DNA of 64,000 bases from Gracilaria vermiculophylla (lineage: Eukaryota > Rhodophyta > Florideophyceae > Gracilariales > Gracilariaceae). The translations under genes and the position numbers were made by a program. The notes beneath the pieces are model-generated. The model saw only the letters and a program-made list of their open reading frames with translations. It searched no databases and was not told the origin of the DNA. Where the stretch lies: the NCBI GenBank assembly GCA_019155205.2, contig JAHNZQ020003147.1, forward strand, positions 307,077 through 371,076. Direction: 5' to 3'. Position 1 is the stretch's first letter; each line of letters starts with the position of its first letter. Below, piece after piece: positions 30,577 to 43,061 of the stretch.

Positions 30577-31151
30577 ATGGGCGCCGCCGCCTCGATGCCC
30601 GCGTGCCGCGGCGCCGCGTGGGCGGCCGACATCTCGCACGCGCAGCGCGTGACGCGGCTGTACCGCGCCGCGCTGCGCACGTCGCGCGACTGGACCATCG
30701 ACTACGACATGTGGGTGGCGCAGTGCGAGCAAATCCGCGCGCGCTTCCGCGCCAACCAGCACAAGTCCGCGCTGGAGGGCAAGGTGCTCGTCGACAGCGC
30801 CATGGCCGAGCTCTTCTCCATGCGCCACCCCGACCCTTACATCCCCATCTACCGCGCCGGCTCCTCCAGCTACCAGCGCAACGTCCCGCCGCCCCCGGAG
30901 GTACGTGCATCCACCGCCACCGCCACCGCCATCGCCACCGCCACCGCCATCGCCACCGCCACCGCCATCGCCACCGCCACCGCCACCGCCACCGCCACCG
31001 CCATCGCCACCGCCACCGTCACCGCCGCCGCCCTCCGCGTCGCCCGCCGCCTGCTGACTCGTCCCCTGCCCTCTTCGCCTCCCCCGCGCCCGCGCGCTCG
31101 CCGTAGCTTACGCACAAGTCCATGCCGCCGCCGCACGAGGCCATTCAGTAG
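30577..31151 (+). CDS. Mitochondrial complex I subunit NDUFB9 (B22, LYR family)
   Basis: This is an accessory subunit of NADH dehydrogenase in the mitochondrial inner membrane. Exon 1 is 30577-30900 (108 codons) and exon 2 is 31107-31151 (14 codons). The 206-nt intron starts GTACGT, has GCTGAC at 31053-31058 and ends CCGTAG. The LYR signature lies in HAQRVTRLYRAALRTSRDW, as in SHAQRVxRLYKxALR of B22 proteins. The HPDPYIPIYRAGSSSYQRN block matches HPDPYIxPxxPGGxxxxRN. The product has 122 residues, near the plant size. The unspliced frame reads through the intron repeat and is rejected. Confidence 0.9.
30905..31025. repeat. Intronic ACCGCC / ATCGCC minisatellite
   Basis: About 20 hexamer units ACCGCC with periodic ATCGCC variants fill the first 60% of the NDUFB9 intron. 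This explains why the intron is twice as long as the others here. Confidence 0.92.
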
Positions 31152-31254
31152 GCACGCGCCGCCCACCAAAGACAAAACCACTCTCCCGCCCACCCACCTG
31201 CTTGCCCGTCGCTGCCTGCTTGCGCCGCCTCCACGCGCCTGTGCGCCCTCGCAC

Positions 31255-32168
31255 TCAGTGCTGCCAAATCTTCACCAGCTTGTCCTTGCCGCCCGACACG
31301 GCGCGCCTGCCGTCCGTGCTCCAGTCCACCGTGAACACCTCGTCGCTGTGCCCCGGCAGGTCCGTCTTGAGCTTCCGCCCGTCGACGTCCCACACCTTGC
31401 ACGTGCTGTCCTTGGACGCGCTCATCAGCAGCCGCCCGTCGGCCGACCACACCACGCGGTACACCGCCGCCACGTGCCCGCGGAACGTGAAGCAGAACGC
31501 CCCCGTCGTGCCGTCCCACAGCCGCACGCTCTTGTCGAAGCTGCCCGACGCAATGTACCGCCCGTCCGGGCTGAACGCCACGCAGTTCACCAGCTGCTGG
31601 TGCCCCGTCATGCGCGCCACCGCGTGCGCCGCCGCCGCCCCCCCCTCCCGCCACACGTCCTCCCACAGCATCAGCGTGAAGTCGTCCGACCCGCTCACCA
31701 GCCGCTCCTTGCCGCCGCTGCCGTCGCGCTTCGCCTTGCTGTAGCGCTGCGCCGCCTGCGCCTGCGACACCGTGCGCGGCGCCGCCGCGCCCTGCTGCTC
31801 GCCCAGCGCCTCGAACGCGCCGCACTTGAGCACGTAGCTCGTGGACAGCGTCAGCGAGTTGACCCAGTGGCCGTGCGCGCGGATCGTGCGCACCGCCACC
31901 CCCGCGTCCGCGTCCCACACCTTGATGCTGCGGTCCTGCGACGCCGAGTAGATGCGGCCCTCGCCGCTCCACACCACGCTGGTCACGGCCGCCGTGTGCC
32001 CGGCCAGCGTGCGCACGGCGCCCATGCTGTGCGCGTTCCAGATCTTCACCGTGCCGTCCTTGGACGCCGACGCCAGCAGGCAGCAGCGCGCGTCCAGGTG
32101 GAACGGCTTCCAGCACACGTCGGTCACCCACTTGCGGTGCGACGCCAGCGCGCGCCCCCCGCCGCCGC

Positions 32169-32199
<31 letters not shown>

Positions 32200-32799
32200 G
32201 CGCGCCACGTCCCACACCCACACGCGCCCGTCGCGCGACGCGGACGCCAGCCGCGCGCCGTCGGGCGCGAACGCCAGCGCCAGCACCCAGTCGCGGTGGC
32301 CGAGCAGCGCGCGCACCGGCAGCTGCGCGTCGGCGGCCCACAGGCGCACGGCGCCGTCGCCGCCGCCCGTGGCGACGGCGCGCGCGTCGGGCGAGAAGGC
32401 GGCCGCCAGCACGGCCTCGCCGTGCCCCGGCAGCGACGCGCTGCAGCGCGTGGGCGCGCGCACGCGGAACAGCGACAGCGGCGCGAACTGCAGCGCGGCC
32501 ACGCGCTCGCGCGCGTGGCCGCCCGCCGCCAGCGCCGCGCCCAGCGAGCGCGCCACCGCCGTGCGCGGCTGCCGCAGGAAGAAGGCGTACGGCTGCGGCG
32601 CGCCGTTGCGCAGCACGTGGTTGAGCAGCTCGCCCAGCTGCTGCGGCGTGGCGCGCAGCGGCACGTCCAGCACGCCGCCCACCGCCTCGCCCTCCGGCGA
32701 GTACATCTGCACCAGCGCCGAGGACGCGGCGGCGGCGGTGGCCGCGGCGGGCGCGGCGGGCGCGGCGGCGTCGGGCGCGGCAGGGGTGGCGGCATCCAT
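31255..32799 (-). CDS. NLE1: Notchless homolog (NLE1/Rsa4), ribosome biogenesis WD40 protein
   Basis: Rsa4/NLE1 binds pre-60S particles and is pulled by the AAA ATPase Midasin through its N-terminal UBL-like NLE domain. ATG 32799 gives 514 residues. The NLE domain covers about residues 28-110 (LVQMYSPEGEAVGGVLDVPLRATPQQLGELLNHVL...PYAFFL). Eight WD40-type repeats follow, with GH...WD-like ends: VRLWAAD, VWVWDVA, VKIWNAH, IKVWDAD, LMLWEDV, VRLWDGT, CKVWDVD and a terminal VKIWQH. A Gly run in the second repeat is expanded. The frame runs upstream to 33828 but has no better start. It ends 104 bp from NDUFB9. Confidence 0.95.
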
Positions 32800-32923
32800 G
32801 GTGTGCGGCGACGGCGGGGGATGGCGCCGACGGACAGACAGCGGGGGATTAAGAGTACGAAAGTTTACATATTTGGGAAGGGGCAGAGCATTGCGAGCAG
32901 CTGCGCCGGACGCAGCGCTCGCG
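32800..32923. promoter_or_regulatory. Very short divergent promoter, NLE1 / phytol kinase-like
   Basis: Only 124 bp separate the two ATG codons, so 5' UTRs and promoters of both genes must overlap or be very compact. Confidence 0.6.
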
Positions 32924-33811
32924 ATGGCAACGGTGGGCTTCGTGGCGACGGCGGCGGTGGGCGCTCGGGGGCGGGTGGCGCGCGTGGGAGCGCGCGGCGC
33001 AGGCGGCGTGGGGAGGGCGCGCGCGGCGCGGCGCGGCGGCGGAGCGATGCGGGCGATGGTGCCGCTGCCCGGGGGGGCGACGGCGCGCGACGCGGCGCTG
33101 ACGGCGGCGGCCGTGGGGGCGGCGGCGGTGTGGCTGGGGGGGTGGCAGCGGCTGACGGCGCGCGGCGCGGTGGCGTCGCGCACGACGCGCAAGGTGGTGC
33201 ACGCCAGCTGCGGGCCGGCGTTCGCGGCGCTGTGGCCGCTGTACGGGCAGGGCGGCGGCGCGCGCGCGCTGGCGGCGGCCGTGCCGCTGCTGTTCGCGGC
33301 GGCGCTGGCGGCGTCGGCCGCGGCCGCGCGCGGCTCGCGGCGCGGCGCGCTGGCGCGCGCCGTCTCGCGCCGCGGCGACGCCGCCGAGGCGCTGCGCGGC
33401 CCGCTGGTGTACTGCGCCGCGCTGCTGGCGCTCACCGCCGCGCTCTTCCAGACGCCGGCCGCCGCCGTCGCCGTGTGCAACTTGTGCGTGGGCGACGCGC
33501 TGGCCGAGGTCGTCGGCCGCGCCCTGCCGTCGCCGCGCTGGCCCGCCACGCACAAGACCGTCGCCGGCACCGCCGCCTTCGTCGCCGGCGCCTCCGCCGC
33601 CAGCGTCGCCCTGCTGGGCTGGTTCTCGCGCTTCGCGCTGGCCGACGCCCCCGGCCCCCCCACCGTCGCCGCCGTCGCCCTCATCTCCGCCCTCAGCGCC
33701 GCCGCCGAGCTGCTGGCCGACCGCATGCGCGTCGACGACAACGCCGCCGTCGCCCTCACCGCCGCCGTCCTCTCGCTGCTGCTGCTGCCCGCCCCCGCCC
33801 CGCCCGCGTGA
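32924..33811 (+). CDS. Phytol/farnesol kinase-like protein (VTE5/FOLK family), plastid
   Basis: VTE5-type kinases phosphorylate phytol released from chlorophyll, feeding tocopherol and phylloquinone synthesis. The 295-residue protein has a basic Ala/Arg/Gly leader (MATVGFVATAAVGARGRVARV) that fits plastid targeting. Family marks are SRTTRKVVHASCGPAFAALWPLY (as RKxVHxxxG), the CNLCVGDALAEVVGR motif (GDAxAxxxGR) and PATHKTVAGTAAF (as KSxxGTxA). There are about 6-7 hydrophobic segments. Phytol kinase versus farnesol or dolichol kinase cannot be settled from motifs alone. GC at third positions is near total. Confidence 0.82.
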   Translation: MATVGFVATAAVGARGRVARVGARGAGGVGRARAARRGGGAMRAMVPLPGGATARDAALTAAAVGAAAVWLGGWQRLTARGAVASRTTRKVVHASCGPAFAALWPLYGQGGGARALAAAVPLLFAAALAASAAAARGSRRGALARAVSRRGDAAEALRGPLVYCAALLALTAALFQTPAAAVAVCNLCVGDALAEVVGRALPSPRWPATHKTVAGTAAFVAGASAASVALLGWFSRFALADAPGPPTVAAVALISALSAAAELLADRMRVDDNAAVALTAAVLSLLLLPAPAPPA

Positions 33812-33844
33812 CGCCCACGCTCCGCCACCCGTTTCCGCCTTTAA

Positions 33845-35788
<1,944 letters not shown>

Positions 35789-35791
35789 TTC

Positions 35792-35797
35792 AATAAA
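35792..35797 (+). terminator. AATAAA polyadenylation signal of PDS
   Basis: A canonical AATAAA begins 4 bp after the PDS stop codon. The HECT gene ends 97 bp beyond the PDS stop on the other strand, so the two 3' ends are packed tightly. Confidence 0.55.
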
Positions 35798-35884
35798 CGA
35801 TTTTGAAAGCAGAGGTGTGCTTTTATCGGCTAAAGGCTCAGAGCGCACTAGCTAACTTAAAAATCATTTTTAAAACATGTTACT

Positions 35885-38800
35885 CTACGACAGATGGAAC
35901 GACCTTTGTCCTTCACGAACAGCGTACAGCACTTGCTTCTTTGCAATATCATAGGAACTGTATTCCGGAAGCTTAAAATAGTTTGTGCAGGTCATCACGG
36001 TGGGCAAACACTGGTCTGGTGAGTGCCCACTTTCCGGAGTCCTTCTCACAATCGTTAAACGCGGATGCAAATTACGCAGTCCACCAAGGGGTAGAGCGGG
36101 TGAGCCCGTCGCAAATTGTACAAAGCGCTGCTGATCGTCTTCGTCCAGTTCTGTCAGCAGCTGCAGAAAGTATTTCACCGCTGCACTCTCGTGGCTGAAT
36201 CCGTGATCGCATCGCGTGGCATGAATCAAAAAGTCCATAGTCCATTTCTCATACGATGGGCCACAGATCAGCAGTTCAAGTTCAGCGCTTCGGAACAACA
36301 GCAGGCTCGTGATATCAAGCAACTCACCAAGACCCCTCAAAAGCGCCTCAGCCTGCTGGTATACCCCCCCGAAAAGCACGTGGTACGTAACTCGCCTAAC
36401 AAACTCTTCAGCATTGTTCTCATTCACTTCGATGTTACTTCCACCCTTCACCAGCTCTATCGAATCATCACCGGGCAATACGAATGTTAAACACAGAGCT
36501 GGGATTGCATCTCCTTGCTTCTCCTCAACCATCTTCAGTATTGACTGCAGTGATACAGCAAGTTGGTGGTCCACATTCTCCAACATTTTCATGGCAGATG
36601 TCCCGCTAATGTACGTACGCCACACATTCTTGCGGTCCACTGTATCCAGTTTGGCTAAACTATCGCGCTTACCGCTCGTATACCCAACTTCAGCGGTCGA
36701 TGATGAGCCTGATGAACCCGCAATGGATGACACACTGCTCTCAAACAGTACTCGGCAGTAGGCAAGAAGTAATTGCGAAAAAGTCTCGGAAAACCTCAAG
36801 TCCAGAAGACGACCATCAATAACGGCCTTTCCAAGAAGACGCCCAATGAACTGAAATAATGAACACGTTTTGGATGCCGCAGATTTCTGCGTTTCGCTGA
36901 TCGCTAACGGTAGACACGACGGAAACAGTCCGGTGCCAGTAGGAACAACGTAGCTTGGTGCACGGCTCTGAACCACAGATGTCGGCTTCAATACTGCTGT
37001 GCTACTTGAATGCCTTCGACTTCTTCGCCTGGTAGTCGGATGACGAACAGGAACGTGTATATCGTCTCGAATCTGATGTATGTAGTGAGATGCAGATTCC
37101 GATTCTGTTTTTGACTTCACTGATTCGGAACTGCTACTTCTCCAGAGCTTCAAATCCACCATTTGAATCTCTCTTGAGGTGAGCGTGTAAAACTCTAGAG
37201 TTGGACCCAATCCTGTCCCGGCTTCGTTGAAGTACTCCACCTCCAGCACTGTACCGTGAGAGCCGTACATATTCATTACCTTAATCGCAGATTCCAGAAT
37301 ACGGTCGCGGTGAATGCGTACTTTTTGTCGTTGAATACGTCCAATTCTCGCTTCATTATCACGATGATGTCGAGACGATCTATGGGTGGTTACACCTGAC
37401 ATTTCATTACGCATCTGAAGTAAATGCAGCGCTCGAGAAACACCTAGAGATGTCGACTGAAAGAGTGTCCTCCTGGTCTCAAATGGGATTAGGAAAGAAG
37501 ACTCCCTTGCGATCGTGAAACACCAAGCCGGCACAATGCCACCACACAATGCAATGGGGTCAGAAAGTTGTCTCGTCACCTTTGCTGTTAACTTATGGCT
37601 TACAAACTGCACTTCAGGTTCTTCTAAGAGGGAAGGAAGCCCATGAGAATCGTCATCGGATGAAACGACGCTCGTGGAAAACTCGTTCATGCTGAAACAC
37701 AGCTTCTCTGATATCCAATGCAAATGTTTCAACACGGAGACTACCGCAGCTATGGACGGCACCAACCCAGCCGCGTGTAGCCGACGCGGCGCAAGCATAA
37801 TCTCGTTCGATAAGGATAGGCTTGCCAAGATCTCATCAGAAACTTCGCCTTCGCCTCGACGATTCTTCGGCTGTCCTGCAGCCTTAGAGCGCTCCCTGTG
37901 TTCCTGCAATCTTTGGGATCTGCGCACCGGACCGGAACTACTTCCTTCCCCGGCCTGAACTTCCAATATGCTGTTTTCAACTGCACAATTGGCTTGAACA
38001 ACGGTCTTCGGAGCGTCACTTTTCGAATAAACCAACGTGTGAACATCAGTCCAAAGTCCAGGCCCCAGTCCTCTTTGACGCGCATGGGATTGAACAACCG
38101 CACTTAATATCGAGCTCTCATGAGGGATTGCCTTTCCATTCAAAGAAAACGAGAGTTCTTGAGTAAGCATGGAGCGTGCACTACCGACTCGTCTCGGCCC
38201 TCTCGCAGTGTGATCGCTAATGCTGTGAGAGTGAGGGATATTGTCTGCTAGGGCGGCTGCATATGACCGGAAATTACCGTCACTCCTGGACGGGTCAGAA
38301 TTGGAACGGGAAGCAGTGGCGTGACGAGCACTATGCTCTCGAGGGGAGCTGGCTTGACCAGAAACACCTCTTGTCGGCGCTTGGCCCAAGGTCTCATGAT
38401 CAAGCTCGACGGGAGGTAAAGATGTAGCCAATTGGTCAACGTCAAAGGCCTCAGGTCCTTCGTGATCATTTTCTTCGCTATCACCAGGGTCCTGCTCTAT
38501 CATATCTTCCTCGCCGGAACTGACGTCTTCCTCAGACGCTTCGCTGTTGTCATTAATTTGGCCTTCATCGATAACTTCATCATCCATCAACCTATCGGCG
38601 ACTTCAAAAAACTCTTCAACGCCAAGAAGCTCCACAGCCTCACCTTCAGGATGTTCATTGTCCACATCTGAGTCGTTCCCTTCGGCGTCCTCTTCCACTC
38701 GAGGGGAACCATCTCTGCTATTGCCTCTGGCCGACCTAGTTCGTCGAGTTCTATGACCTCCCGGACCTCTGTCTGAGGAGGGCCGTCCAACTTCCCTAAC

Positions 38801-41728
38801 TCGCGGCCATAAAAAGTCCTGAACACTTGCCATTGTCGCCAGTGGCTCAATTAGGACGATATGATTAGAGTAGTCTCTAAGATTATCTCCGCCAGAATCG
38901 GACGAAGCCCGCTTGAGTCTTAACTTGAAAGGCTGTGTAAGTTGTCTCAGACCAGAATTCACGCTTGAAAAAGATATTCCGTGACTCGTCTCATTAGTGT
39001 GAACTTCCAGCTTCTCCTCGGCTGATAAGACTCCAAGAACCAAGTTGATGAGCGAAGTAAAAGCCTTCTTGTCCTTGTGGTTGTTTAATACCTTGACGAA
39101 CATAGAAGTTCGGATACAGGCAACCCTGATTTCGTCAGTAGAGAAGAAACCAGCAAGCGCGTCCATGATACCACTCTTGGATACCTCAAAGACAGTTAGA
39201 CCATCCGTTGCGGTCAAAACAGAAACGAACTCAGAAATAGCCTTCTCAACGTCTCCCTCGCTTTCCTCTTCTGAAGCAGAGTTCAATGACTCGCATATTT
39301 TAATAAGCTTGTCCAAAACATTATTCTTCAGGAGCTCTTCGTTGACAGCGTTTTCCTTGTCACCACCGAGATACTGCGTAAGTATAGATCGTGCTGCTTT
39401 CGGCACCATTGAGGGAAGGGCAGATAGATTCGGAACTCGGAGCTCCTGCAGTGCACGAGACGAAATCCTGTTATGTGAACTACCCGCTTCACTTCGAGAA
39501 CCCCCATGCGAAGGACCACGCTGCAAGGCGGCAAGGGCTGTCCACACAGAATCCATATCACGCAAATTTATGGCTGTTCCAGAATGCTCTCCATGAGAAT
39601 GAAAGTGATCAACTCTTCCAGATGAAGCGCCGAGCACTGGCGATCTTGACGGAGGCTCGGCGCCTGACTGATTCTCTTCCTCTTTTTCACCCTCTTGTTC
39701 TTTATCGATCGCTGCAAGTCGAACAATCTCATGGACAACTCCCTCGCGTACAAATGCTTCCCGCAGAGCTGGTAACTTCTCAAGCGCAGAAGACGTCATT
39801 GCCAATCCGACGAGGGCCTCACTTTTCGAGCTGTTCTCCCCCAACAGGGCAGCAACAAAAGGACAAAACCGAATTGCTGTAAGAGTTTGCGACTCCTCTA
39901 ACTCCTCTTCGATATTGTCCTCTACAATGACAGCACTCAGGACGTCCTGAGGAGCAATCGAGATAAATTTGGAGAGCACAGACAAAGTTAATCTCCGCGC
40001 ATTAGAGTCAGCCGAAGATATGTAGAACCTCATCAGCGTCTCAAACAGTTCATTGCCGAAAAACCGTAACGATGCCGAGTTTTGTTCCAATGCTTCTCGT
40101 CGTTTTGCATCGATTGCAGCAAAATTGGCTGACGGACCCATAGACCGTCGTCTTCTGGATCTGGTTGCGGAACCGTGGTGATTTTCCTGCTCGTTGGTAT
40201 CCGGCAAAAGACTGTCAGCAAGATTGAGACAGTCTACAGAATGCATTGTGGAGCCCGAAGTCAGTCTACTCTTCAATTTCATTATGAGAGTGTCAGTGTC
40301 CAAGATCTGAAGTCCAAGTTTGACACTGCCGCGTGCCAAGATAGCAAGCATTCGAAGAGCAGACGAGTACGACTGAGGCGATAAAGCTGGAGGAGAAGGG
40401 GGCACAATCAAACTGAGAACTTTTTCGATGAGCGCAAGATCATCCCCACACAGAGACTCGAGTTTCTCAGGTGAAGACCTGTACGCTTCTGCTAGCTTGG
40501 TAAAGCCTACTACGGCAGATTCTCTAATGCGCTGATCATCAGAGCTGAGCAAACGCATCATCGTGGGCAGTACACGGCTGATCATCTCCATTGCGTCTCC
40601 ACGAGGCTGACGACATAAGTTACAGGCAGTCGCTGCTGCCATTCTCTGCACACCGATAGAAAAGAAGTCGATGAAAGACAAAACGGCTTCGAATCCATTT
40701 GCCGACACAATCTGCTGTGGATAGTCAACACTCAGTTTGTGCAGAGCGGACAAAGACTGCTCAGCCAGGTCTATGTATTCAATGGACAACAAATTCTGAC
40801 ACAGCGGTCCGGCGGCACCATTGAGCGCTATCGCCGAGGAAGAGGACGGCAACGCCTCCATCATGTGCGTGAGTGCACGGGCGGCGTATATCTTGATTTC
40901 CACATTGGAACCGGTGCGAAGCAAATTAACAAGCGGTGACACAAAAAGATTGACGGAGAATGACACGAGAGACTCCTCGGTGCCGACAGAGAGAAATTCG
41001 CAAAGCTCCTGCAGGGCTTCCATCTGCTGTTCAGGGCTTTCGGGAGCCACAATTGTGGTTCTCAGATGCTGCAGCCTCGAATGAGATGTAGCGCCATTAT
41101 TGGGAAATATATCGCGCAGGTCTGCGCCCAGTCTTCTAAGAAGTCCTTGTAGAGTAGTGGGTGCACGGTCGCTTCCGAGAGAGTTGGGACCGTCATCACT
41201 CCTTCTGTTGGATCCCGAGTCAGCGCGAGAGTCGTCAGCGGCGTCGGAGCGATTGACGAAACTCATACCTCTTGTGCGACGAGAAAACGCTGGCGGGGTG
41301 GAAGGACCGGGGGTATTGGGGTTAGCAAGACGCGCACGGGCGGTGGACGAGCGTCGTGGTCTCTTCGACGGGCGGTGCGAGTGCGACTGGGGCTGAGGCT
41401 CTGCGGGTGGTGGTGTGGTCGGAAGCCTTCTGGAGCTGGACCTGGTTCGCTTGCGGGAAGTCGGTTGGTGGGTTGTGGAAGGTGGCGGTCTGCGAGCCGG
41501 TCGACGGGGCTGGTCGCGGGCGGGCGTGGGGGTGGGCGGCTGGGAGTTGTGTGTGCCGCGAATGTGGCGGGAAGCGGCAGCGCGAGGGAGTCGGTGGCGG
41601 ACAGGGTTTGTGGCGGCTGCGCGGCGGGAGCGCGAGCGCGTGGAAGGAGGTTCTTGGGCGTCGGGTTGGGGCGGGCGCGCGTCGTCAGTGCTAGCACGAG
41701 CTTCTCGGCCTCTTCTACGCGCCTCCAT
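35885..41728 (-). CDS. HECT E3 ubiquitin ligase, UPL3/TRIP12 type
   Basis: This ligase accepts ubiquitin on a Cys and passes it to substrates. The 1,947-residue intron-free protein has a basic Ser/Arg/Pro N-terminus (1-165). Armadillo-like repeats follow (about 195-480: LQALQELCEFLSVG, VSPLVNLL, IYAARALTHMMEALP). A long acidic disordered middle comes next, then a HECT domain (about 1480-1947). The HECT domain has VLEVEYFNEAGTGLGPTLEFYTL, FIGRLLGKAVIDGRLLDLRFS and the catalytic LPTVMTCTNYFKLPEYSS. The Cys codon is at 35987-35989. Arrangement and the VMTC-NY-KLP motif place it with plant UPL3 and animal TRIP12, which act in N-degron and ubiquitin-fusion degradation. Confidence 0.96.
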   Translation of the reverse strand: MEARRRGREARASTDDARPPQPDAQEPPSTRSRSRRAAATNPVRHRLPRAAASRHIRGTHNSQPPTPTPARDQPRRPARRPPPSTTHQPTSRKRTRSSSRRLPTTPPPAEPQPQSHSHRPSKRPRRSSTARARLANPNTPGPSTPPAFSRRTRGMSFVNRSDAADDSRADSGSNRRSDDGPNSLGSDRAPTTLQGLLRRLGADLRDIFPNNGATSHSRLQHLRTTIVAPESPEQQMEALQELCEFLSVGTEESLVSFSVNLFVSPLVNLLRTGSNVEIKIYAARALTHMMEALPSSSSAIALNGAAGPLCQNLLSIEYIDLAEQSLSALHKLSVDYPQQIVSANGFEAVLSFIDFFSIGVQRMAAATACNLCRQPRGDAMEMISRVLPTMMRLLSSDDQRIRESAVVGFTKLAEAYRSSPEKLESLCGDDLALIEKVLSLIVPPSPPALSPQSYSSALRMLAILARGSVKLGLQILDTDTLIMKLKSRLTSGSTMHSVDCLNLADSLLPDTNEQENHHGSATRSRRRRSMGPSANFAAIDAKRREALEQNSASLRFFGNELFETLMRFYISSADSNARRLTLSVLSKFISIAPQDVLSAVIVEDNIEEELEESQTLTAIRFCPFVAALLGENSSKSEALVGLAMTSSALEKLPALREAFVREGVVHEIVRLAAIDKEQEGEKEEENQSGAEPPSRSPVLGASSGRVDHFHSHGEHSGTAINLRDMDSVWTALAALQRGPSHGGSRSEAGSSHNRISSRALQELRVPNLSALPSMVPKAARSILTQYLGGDKENAVNEELLKNNVLDKLIKICESLNSASEEESEGDVEKAISEFVSVLTATDGLTVFEVSKSGIMDALAGFFSTDEIRVACIRTSMFVKVLNNHKDKKAFTSLINLVLGVLSAEEKLEVHTNETSHGISFSSVNSGLRQLTQPFKLRLKRASSDSGGDNLRDYSNHIVLIEPLATMASVQDFLWPRVREVGRPSSDRGPGGHRTRRTRSARGNSRDGSPRVEEDAEGNDSDVDNEHPEGEAVELLGVEEFFEVADRLMDDEVIDEGQINDNSEASEEDVSSGEEDMIEQDPGDSEENDHEGPEAFDVDQLATSLPPVELDHETLGQAPTRGVSGQASSPREHSARHATASRSNSDPSRSDGNFRSYAAALADNIPHSHSISDHTARGPRRVGSARSMLTQELSFSLNGKAIPHESSILSAVVQSHARQRGLGPGLWTDVHTLVYSKSDAPKTVVQANCAVENSILEVQAGEGSSSGPVRRSQRLQEHRERSKAAGQPKNRRGEGEVSDEILASLSLSNEIMLAPRRLHAAGLVPSIAAVVSVLKHLHWISEKLCFSMNEFSTSVVSSDDDSHGLPSLLEEPEVQFVSHKLTAKVTRQLSDPIALCGGIVPAWCFTIARESSFLIPFETRRTLFQSTSLGVSRALHLLQMRNEMSGVTTHRSSRHHRDNEARIGRIQRQKVRIHRDRILESAIKVMNMYGSHGTVLEVEYFNEAGTGLGPTLEFYTLTSREIQMVDLKLWRSSSSESVKSKTESESASHYIHQIRDDIHVPVRHPTTRRRSRRHSSSTAVLKPTSVVQSRAPSYVVPTGTGLFPSCLPLAISETQKSAASKTCSLFQFIGRLLGKAVIDGRLLDLRFSETFSQLLLAYCRVLFESSVSSIAGSSGSSSTAEVGYTSGKRDSLAKLDTVDRKNVWRTYISGTSAMKMLENVDHQLAVSLQSILKMVEEKQGDAIPALCLTFVLPGDDSIELVKGGSNIEVNENNAEEFVRRVTYHVLFGGVYQQAEALLRGLGELLDITSLLLFRSAELELLICGPSYEKWTMDFLIHATRCDHGFSHESAAVKYFLQLLTELDEDDQQRFVQFATGSPALPLGGLRNLHPRLTIVRRTPESGHSPDQCLPTVMTCTNYFKLPEYSSYDIAKKQVLYAVREGQRSFHLS

Positions 41729-42149
41729 ACGCTGAGAGGGCCATGCGCTGGCAGAGCTAGGCAGGGCAGACGCGGGGAAGAACGGGGGAAGAACGGGGAA
41801 AGAGACGGTGAAGGGGGCGCGAGCAAAGGGGGTGCGAGCGAGGAGGCTCGATCGGGGGCGCGGAACGGGGGTGGGGACCGGAGTGTGAATGGGACGGGTG
41901 AGCTGCGGCCGGCGGTTGAGGCTCGGGAAAGACTCCAGCCGCAGCGGCGCGGCCCTTTAATCCCAGCGAAAACGAGTGCAAGCCGCGCAGCTGCGCGCTC
42001 ATGGCCGCGTCAGTCGCGCTCGCGTGGCCACTGGTCCAAGCCAGAGTGTGCACTGTGCACGACTCACCGGTGCCGAGTGTAAGCCACTGTAAGTGGGCCC
42101 GAATGCCGCCGCCCGACCTGGCGGCCGATCTCTCCATTGCAGCTCCGCA
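41729..42149. promoter_or_regulatory. Divergent promoter region, HECT ligase / SWIB protein
   Basis: 421 bp, GC-rich; open frames here are compositional. No specific site identified. Confidence 0.4.
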
Positions 42150-43061
42150 ATGGCACAGCAGGAGTGGCGCTTTGGCTCCGCCCGGCCGCGCTTCTCCCTC
42201 CTTCCACCCCCCGCTCTCCTGTCTCTCCGCCGTCGAGCGTTCCGCCCGCTCGCGTGTCTGCGAATGATGGCTCTAGGGAGAACGCAGGTTGTGTGGTTGC
42301 CCGCTTTTGCGTCACCGTCCCTACTCCACCCCGCCGCCCACGTCTTTGCTCGGCCGCGTTTCCTGTGCTCCGCCCAGTCCGCCGCCTCTCGGCAAAGCGT
42401 GGTCATCCCTCGCAAAAAGATTCCCACCCACGCCCGCCCCATTGTCCCCGCAAAGCCGCTGCTTCACTTTGTTGAGGACAAGGCGCAGCCGCGCAAAGAC
42501 GTCATCCGTGCCATCTGCGCCTACGCCAAGGAGCACAATCTGCAGAACCCAGAAAACCGCCGCATTATCCAGTGCGACGATGTTCTCAAGTCCGTGCTAG
42601 GCGTTGATCAGTGCACCATACTTGAGGTCCTCAAGCACGCCTCTCCGCATTTTCGAAACCCAGAGACCATGGGCGGCCGCTACTTGGAGGAAGCCAATGC
42701 TGTCGAGCAGGCCTACATTGACGAGCTGCTTTCGGATGGCACACCGAAAAAGAAGGCCCGCAGTAAGTCTCAAGCTCGAAAAGTATCTGCAAAAGAAGAT
42801 AAGAAGGCTGGCAGGAATCTGTACCGTACCTACCGCCTCAGCCCCGAACTTGCCGCTGTATGTCGCGCACCGGAGATGAGGAGACACGAAGTCGTCAGGG
42901 CCGTCTGGGAGTACATACGCATGAATAACTTGAACGGACTGGGGCCGATGGAAACCCCCGTAAAGTGTGACTTCCTTATGCGCAAGGTGTTCAATGCTGA
43001 TTACATCAATGTCAAGATGGTTATGAGTGGGATTTCTCCTCATATCCAGAAGAAAGAGTAA
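42150..43061 (+). CDS. Organelle-targeted protein with two SWIB/MDM2-like domains
   Basis: The ATG at 42150 opens a ~70-residue leader rich in Arg, Ser, Leu and Pro without acidic residues after the first few, a likely organelle presequence. Residues ~85-155 form the first SWIB unit (PIVPAKPLLHFVE...RKDVIRAICAYAKEHNLQNPENRRIIQCDDVLKSVLG). Residues ~215-300 form the second, with RRHEVVRAVWEYIRMNNLNG and IKCDFLMRKVF-like strands. Between them is a basic Lys/Ser linker. SWIB proteins in plastids and mitochondria bind DNA or nucleoids, whereas nuclear ones are chromatin remodeller parts. The leader favours an organelle nucleoid role, by inference. Length 303. Confidence 0.88.
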   Translation: MAQQEWRFGSARPRFSLLPPPALLSLRRRAFRPLACLRMMALGRTQVVWLPAFASPSLLHPAAHVFARPRFLCSAQSAASRQSVVIPRKKIPTHARPIVPAKPLLHFVEDKAQPRKDVIRAICAYAKEHNLQNPENRRIIQCDDVLKSVLGVDQCTILEVLKHASPHFRNPETMGGRYLEEANAVEQAYIDELLSDGTPKKKARSKSQARKVSAKEDKKAGRNLYRTYRLSPELAAVCRAPEMRRHEVVRAVWEYIRMNNLNGLGPMETPVKCDFLMRKVFNADYINVKMVMSGISPHIQKKE

